Shown here one piece after another: positions 60,434 through 64,000 of a DNA stretch of 64,000 nt. Source of the DNA: Billgrantia sulfidoxydans (GTDB taxonomy: Bacteria; Pseudomonadota; Gammaproteobacteria; Pseudomonadales; Halomonadaceae); contig NZ_CP053381.1 in the NCBI RefSeq assembly GCF_017868775.1, positions 744,001 through 808,000 on the forward strand, given 5' to 3'. The first letter of the stretch is position 1. Each line of letters begins with the position of its first letter. The position numbers were made by a program, and so were the translations under genes. Under the pieces are notes generated by a model. The model did not search any database and was not told where the DNA came from. It worked only from the letters and a program-made list of their open reading frames with translations.

Positions 60434-60953
60434 GTGCATGTCCTCCTGCGGGTGAATGGGGCGACCCTCGGGACCTCACTGTCCCTACGAGAGGCGTGCC
60501 TGTCACTTGAGGGTGGCAGTTTTCTCGCCGGCCGACAAATGCTTTGACCCGAAGGAGTGGACTAAGTTTTAACGCTTCGCTGGTTGGTCGCCGAACCCTT
60601 GCGCTCTGGCGCTCCGAGCGCCTCCTCTCGCTCGACGCTTCGTTCGGCCCCTGGCTTGGAGCCGCATCGCTATTGCTTTTTTGACGGCTTTGGTGAAATA
60701 TATTTCCAAATATATACTTCTGGCTAATACCCTGGCGGTTTTACGTAATTCTACGGATGCAATATCCGTATGGATAACTAAGGGATAACTGCAGGAAAAT
60801 TTACGCAAGCCTCCGGATTTATTTTATTTCCCTCCGTTTTATTCTCCCCAGGTCAGTTCGCTGACCAGCTCAAGTTTCACTTATTAAAATAAACAAGGGC
60901 GTGGATCGATCGCTCCTTGAACGTCATCGAGCCCGCCGGGAGAACGTATTTCC
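60434..60953. other. 520-bp intergenic region upstream of the TRAP operon
   Basis: No convincing gene. The first part contains the promoter of the 52-residue peptide gene on the minus strand; the second part (60690-60890) is markedly AT-richer. Three elements stand out: the perfect palindrome GAAATATATTTC (60695-60706), TACGGAT-GCAAT-ATCCGTA (60752-60770), and the direct repeat GGATAACT at about 60772-60792. They are probably the regulatory region of the TRAP operon. A minus-strand open frame at 60569-60808 has no supporting feature. Confidence 0.6.
60695..60770. promoter_or_regulatory. Candidate regulatory palindromes upstream of TRAP operon
   Basis: GAAATATATTTC (60695-60706) is a perfect 12-base palindrome, and TACGGAT (60752-60758) with ATCCGTA (60764-60770) is an exact 7-base inverted repeat around GCAAT. 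They lie 180-260 bases upstream of the dctP start, within AT-rich DNA. A GntR- or IclR-type regulator is a reasonable guess, as none is encoded next to the operon within the window. Confidence 0.45.
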
Positions 60954-62063
60954 ATGAGCGTCAACAGGCGTAATTTCCTCAAGTACGGAGGTGCTGCCGC
61001 GGTGGGTACCGTGATGGCGCCGAGCATCGTCAAGTCCCAGGAAACCTTCAACTGGCGCATGACCACCAGTTGGCCCTCCGGTTTTCCGTTCTTTCAATCG
61101 GGACCGGGTTCCGCCACGGATTTCGCCAAGCGGGTCGAAGAGATGTCCGGTGGGCGTATCCGCATCCGGGTCTACGGCGCCGGTGAACTCATCCCTGCCT
61201 TCGACGGTTTCGATGCGGTATCGCGCGGGCAGCAGGTGCAGCTGAACCATGCCTGCTCCTACTACTGGGCGGGGGAGTCGTTTGCCGCCCAGTACTTCAC
61301 CACCGTGCCGTTCGGCATGACCTTCCAGGGCTTCAATGCCTGGCTGGCCCACGGCGGCGGCTACGAGCTGTGGAAGGAAACCTACGAGCCCTACAACCTG
61401 ATCCCGCTGGCCGTGGGGTGTACCGGGGCACAGCCGGTGGGCTGGTTCCGCGAGCCGGTCACCAGCGTGGCGGATTTCCGTGGCCTGAACATCCGCATGC
61501 CGGGGCTGGCCGGGGACGTCTACAACGCCATCGGCGCCAATGCCCGCCTGCTGCCCGGCGGCGAAATCTTCTCGGCGCTCGAGCGCGGCGCCATCGATGC
61601 CGCGGAGTGGGTGGGCCCCTACCTGGATCGTGCGCTGGGACTGCACAACGCGGCCAAGCACTACTATTCCTCGGGCTGGCACGAGCCTTCCACCACCACC
61701 GAGGTCATCGTCAACAAGGAGGCCTACGAGTCCCTGCCCAGCGACCTGCAGGCCGTGCTTCACAACGCGGCAGCGGCCTGCAACGTCACCTCCCACACCT
61801 GGCTCGAGGCGCAGAACGGCGAGGCTCTGGACGACCTGGTCAACAACCACGGGGTGCGCTTCGAGACGCTGCCCGACGACGTCATCCGGGCCCTGTTCGA
61901 GGCCACCCGAGACATTCTGGCGACCGAGGCCGACAAGGACCCGCTGGTCAAGCGGATCAATGACAGCTTCTGGGAATTCAAGAAGAAGCACGACGGCTGG
62001 CAGATCAACAGCGAGGCCGTGTTCGCCAACACCATCAGTCGTTACGGCCAGGGCATGATCTGA
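60954..62063 (+). CDS. TRAP transporter substrate-binding protein, TakP-like
   Basis: A 369-residue periplasmic binding protein of the DctP family with a twin-arginine-type signal: 'NRRNFLKYGGAAAVGTVMAPSIVKSQ' (RR at 5-6). 'TSWPSGFPFFQSGPGSATDFAKRVEEMSGGRIRIRVYGAGELIPAFDGFDAVSRGQ' and 'GGEIFSALERGAIDAAEWVGPY' resemble TakP and its relatives, which bind alpha-keto acids or similar carboxylates. Start ATG 60954 is preceded by GGGAGAACG. First gene of the operon with DctQ (122 bases later) and DctM. Ligand not determined. Confidence 0.92.
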   Translation: MSVNRRNFLKYGGAAAVGTVMAPSIVKSQETFNWRMTTSWPSGFPFFQSGPGSATDFAKRVEEMSGGRIRIRVYGAGELIPAFDGFDAVSRGQQVQLNHACSYYWAGESFAAQYFTTVPFGMTFQGFNAWLAHGGGYELWKETYEPYNLIPLAVGCTGAQPVGWFREPVTSVADFRGLNIRMPGLAGDVYNAIGANARLLPGGEIFSALERGAIDAAEWVGPYLDRALGLHNAAKHYYSSGWHEPSTTTEVIVNKEAYESLPSDLQAVLHNAAAACNVTSHTWLEAQNGEALDDLVNNHGVRFETLPDDVIRALFEATRDILATEADKDPLVKRINDSFWEFKKKHDGWQINSEAVFANTISRYGQGMI

Positions 62064-62184
62064 CCCGGCCCGACCCTCGGCTCCGGTTCTCGTAGCCGAG
62101 GGGCTTTCCCGACCCGCCTTGCAAAGGCGACCTCTACCTCGCTTCAGACGTCCACCGGGGGCCAGCCCGGGGGAGGGAGATTGC

Positions 62185-62709
62185 ATGCTGCGTTTCTGTA
62201 TTTCGCTCGAGCGCCTGCTCGAGCGCATCACCGGCCTGGCCGGCTTCATCGGCTGCATGGCCATGGTCATCATGGTTGCCCTGATCTTCGGCAACATGCT
62301 GAGTCGTTATGCCCTGGGCCTGGGCGCGGTATGGGCCCAGGAGCTGGAGTGGTACCTGCTGTCGGTCATGGCGATGATGGGCATCGCCTACGCCATGAAA
62401 TTCGACGATCACGTGCGCGTGGACATCCTGTCGAGCCGCTTCAGCCCCGTCGGCACGATGTGGCTGAACCTCATGACCGCACTCCTGGTGGCGCTGCCGT
62501 GCGCGCTGCTCATCATCCATTACAGCCTTCCCTTCGCCGAGACCGCGTTCCTCCGCGGTGAGCGCTCGCCCAACTCGTCCGGCCTTCCCTGGCGCTGGAT
62601 ACCCAAGGCGCTGGTGATCGTCGGCTTCGTCTTCGTGGCGACCGAGTCGGTTCGCCAGGCGCTGGAGAACGGCAGGCGCCTCGTCCAACACTACGCTGGG
62701 AGAGCCTGA
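62185..62709 (+). CDS. TRAP transporter small permease (DctQ type)
   Basis: A 174-residue protein with four membrane helices, as usual for DctQ subunits. 'GNMLSRYALGLGAVWAQELEWYLLSVMAMMGIAYAMKFDDHVRVDIL' carries the typical 'ELEWY' and 'DDHVRVD' motifs. GGGAGGGAG (62171-62178) precedes ATG 62185. It is followed by the large permease three bases after its stop, so the two are coupled. The membrane part of a TRAP transporter using Na+ gradient. Confidence 0.92.
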   Translation: MLRFCISLERLLERITGLAGFIGCMAMVIMVALIFGNMLSRYALGLGAVWAQELEWYLLSVMAMMGIAYAMKFDDHVRVDILSSRFSPVGTMWLNLMTALLVALPCALLIIHYSLPFAETAFLRGERSPNSSGLPWRWIPKALVIVGFVFVATESVRQALENGRRLVQHYAGRA

Positions 62710-62712
62710 CCC

Positions 62713-64000
62713 ATGCCCCTGGAATATTACGCGCTGGCCATAATCGTCGCCTTCTTCGTGCTGGTGATGACCGGCATCCCGGTGGGCTTCGTGGTCGCGT
62801 TCGTCGGCTTCGTATTCGGCTTCATCGGCTTCGATGGCTGGCTGTTCGAGCTGCTGCCGTCGCGGATCTACGGCGTCGTGGCCAACTACACCCTGCTGGC
62901 CATACCGCTGTTCGTGTTCATGGGCGTGATGCTGGAACGCTCGAAGATCGCCGAGCGCATGCTCGACGTGATCGGCCACCTGTGCGGGGGCCTGCCGGGC
63001 GGCATGGCGTTGGCGGTGATCATCGTGGGCGTGCTGCTGGGCGCGGCGACCGGCATCGTCGGCGCGGCCATCGTCACCCTGACGCTGATGGCGCTGCCCA
63101 CCCTGGTGCGCCGCGGCTACAAGAAGACGGTGGCGTGCGGCACCATCTGCGCCGCCGGCACCCTGGGGCAGATCATCCCGCCCAGCCTGGTGCTGCTGGT
63201 GCTGGCCGATATCATGAACCTTTCCGTCGGCAGCCTGTTCGCCGCGGCGCTGGTGCCCGGCCTGCTGCTGGCCGGCATGTACCTGGCTTACCTGCTGCTG
63301 CTGGCCTTCTTCTTCTCCGCCGACGTGCCTGCCATCGACGAGCAGGAGCGTGCCGCGGTCTCCAAGAGGGAGCTGGGCATGGATTTCCTCAAGGTCGTGG
63401 TGCCGCCACTGCTGCTGATCTTCGCCGTGCTGGGCTCGATCATCGGTGGCGTGGCCGCGCCCACGGAGGCGGCCTCGGTGGGGGCCGTGGGGGCCCTGCT
63501 GCTGACGCTCGTTTCCGGGCGCATGACGCTGCCGGTGCTCTCCGAGACCGTGAAGACCTCCCTGCGCATCAGCTGCATGATCTTCTTCGTGCTGATCGCC
63601 TCGCAGGTCTTCGCCCTGGCGTTCCGCGGGCTGGACGGGGAGTTCTTGATCGAAGCAATGTTCGAATGGGTGCCGGGCGGCATGTACGGCACGCTGATCT
63701 TCATGCTGCTGCTGATCTTCTTCCTGGGCTTCTTCCTCGAGTGGATCCAGATCTCCTACATCGCCGTGCCGCTGTTCCTGCCCTTCCTGGCAAGCCAGGG
63801 AGACATGTCCATGGTCTGGGTGGCGATCCTGATCGCCATGAACCTGCAGACGTCGTTCCTGACGCCGCCCTTCGGCTGGTCGCTGCTGTTCATGAAGGGG
63901 GTCGCCCCGCCGGGGATTACCACGGCAGATATCTACAAGGGCGCCGTGCCTTTCGTGCTGATCCAGATCCTTACCCTGGCGTTGATCATCGTCTTCCCCG
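62713..64000 (+). CDS. TRAP transporter large permease (DctM type), 3' end outside window
   Basis: The frame is open from ATG 62713 (GGGAGAGCC upstream) to base 64000 without a stop, 429 residues so far; DctM proteins are about 430-450 residues, so only the end is missing. 'GIPVGFVVAFVGFVFGFIGF', 'GAATGIVGAAIVTLTLMALPTLVRRGYKKTVACGTICAAGTLGQIIPPSLVLLVLAD' and 'APTEAASVGAVGALLL' are hallmark segments. It is the 12-helix transport subunit for the TRAP system encoded with the preceding two genes. Confidence 0.93.
   Translation, partial: MPLEYYALAIIVAFFVLVMTGIPVGFVVAFVGFVFGFIGFDGWLFELLPSRIYGVVANYTLLAIPLFVFMGVMLERSKIAERMLDVIGHLCGGLPGGMALAVIIVGVLLGAATGIVGAAIVTLTLMALPTLVRRGYKKTVACGTICAAGTLGQIIPPSLVLLVLADIMNLSVGSLFAAALVPGLLLAGMYLAYLLLLAFFFSADVPAIDEQERAAVSKRELGMDFLKVVVPPLLLIFAVLGSIIGGVAAPTEAASVGAVGALLLTLVSGRMTLPVLSETVKTSLRISCMIFFVLIASQVFALAFRGLDGEFLIEAMFEWVPGGMYGTLIFMLLLIFFLGFFLEWIQISYIAVPLFLPFLASQGDMSMVWVAILIAMNLQTSFLTPPFGWSLLFMKGVAPPGITTADIYKGAVPFVLIQILTLALIIVFP

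Noticed and set aside
60312..60506. A 64-codon minus-strand frame beginning MTGTPLVG
   Set aside because: It overlaps the better-supported 52-residue membrane peptide in another frame and has neither RBS nor sensible composition.
60569..60808. A 79-codon minus-strand open frame upstream of the TRAP operon
   Set aside because: No RBS, crosses the AT-rich regulatory patch, and the C-terminal half is an Arg-rich composition artefact.
60924..62297. A 457-codon minus-strand open frame over the TRAP genes
   Set aside because: Antisense to the unmistakable TRAP binding-protein and small-permease genes.

Overview
The window looks like a chromosomal segment of a high-GC gammaproteobacterium, most likely of the Halomonas/Billgrantia group. 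This is inferred from the uniformly GC-rich coding sequence, the gene families and the arrangement of trpBA divergent from a TrpI-type LysR regulator. I saw no rRNA, tRNA, CRISPR array, insertion sequence, phage or plasmid gene. About 73 protein genes are supported; two are cut by the window edges and one is broken by frameshifts.

Layout. 1-9.9 kb: an alcohol dehydrogenase tail, a LysR gene, an AraC regulator divergent from an Fsr-like MFS pump with an AadA-type nucleotidyltransferase behind it, a zinc-type dehydrogenase, an XRE/MmyB-like regulator facing a DUF1330 gene across a long palindrome, an AraC regulator facing a NepI-like exporter, YjfB and a YgeA-like racemase. 10-20 kb: DUF899, arylamine N-acetyltransferase, a DUF1127/LysR pair, a SleB-type hydrolase, a two-gene transporter operon, a nitrilase-family amidase, GGCT, RibD-C reductase, OsmC and a dienelactone-hydrolase-like protein. 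20.1-21.4 kb: a distinctly AT-richer patch of three orphan genes behind a strong 17-bp-stem hairpin, followed by a DUF2235 hydrolase. 23-31 kb: RidA/TetR with three palindromes between them, LysR, an EF-hand protein, VOC, a DASS anion transporter, PhzF, AhpD-like, NDH-2 and AraC. 31.6-34.1 kb: a PadR-MFS-ArsH unit, probably arsenical resistance, with one 19-bp operator word before PadR and again, inverted, before the MFS gene. 34.1-38.2 kb: AzoR/LysR, and an ECF41 sigma factor operon with an exact ECF41-type promoter. 38.2-46.7 kb: P450/ABM genes divergent from an ArsR-like regulator, VOC, Ada, Lrp/MFS, a frameshifted VOC gene and XRE/MFS. 46.7-52.8 kb: AKR/LysR, TetR/SDR, a second AzoR/LysR module and LysE. 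52.8-60.4 kb: trpBA/TrpI, a long Lhr helicase and an unlisted 52-residue membrane peptide whose terminator lies inside the lhr 3' end. 60.9-64 kb: a TakP-like TRAP transporter operon running off the window.

How it works together. The segment is mainly small regulator-plus-target modules for detoxification, efflux and redox chemistry: about 18 transcriptional regulators (seven LysR, three AraC, two XRE, two TetR, PadR, Lrp, ArsR-like, ECF41), usually divergent from an efflux pump or oxidoreductase. Several intergenic regions hold palindromes placed as operators. The most coherent system is PadR-MFS-ArsH with its paired operators; the best-supported regulatory site is the ECF41 promoter. Functions are assigned from family resemblance read by eye; no database search was run.
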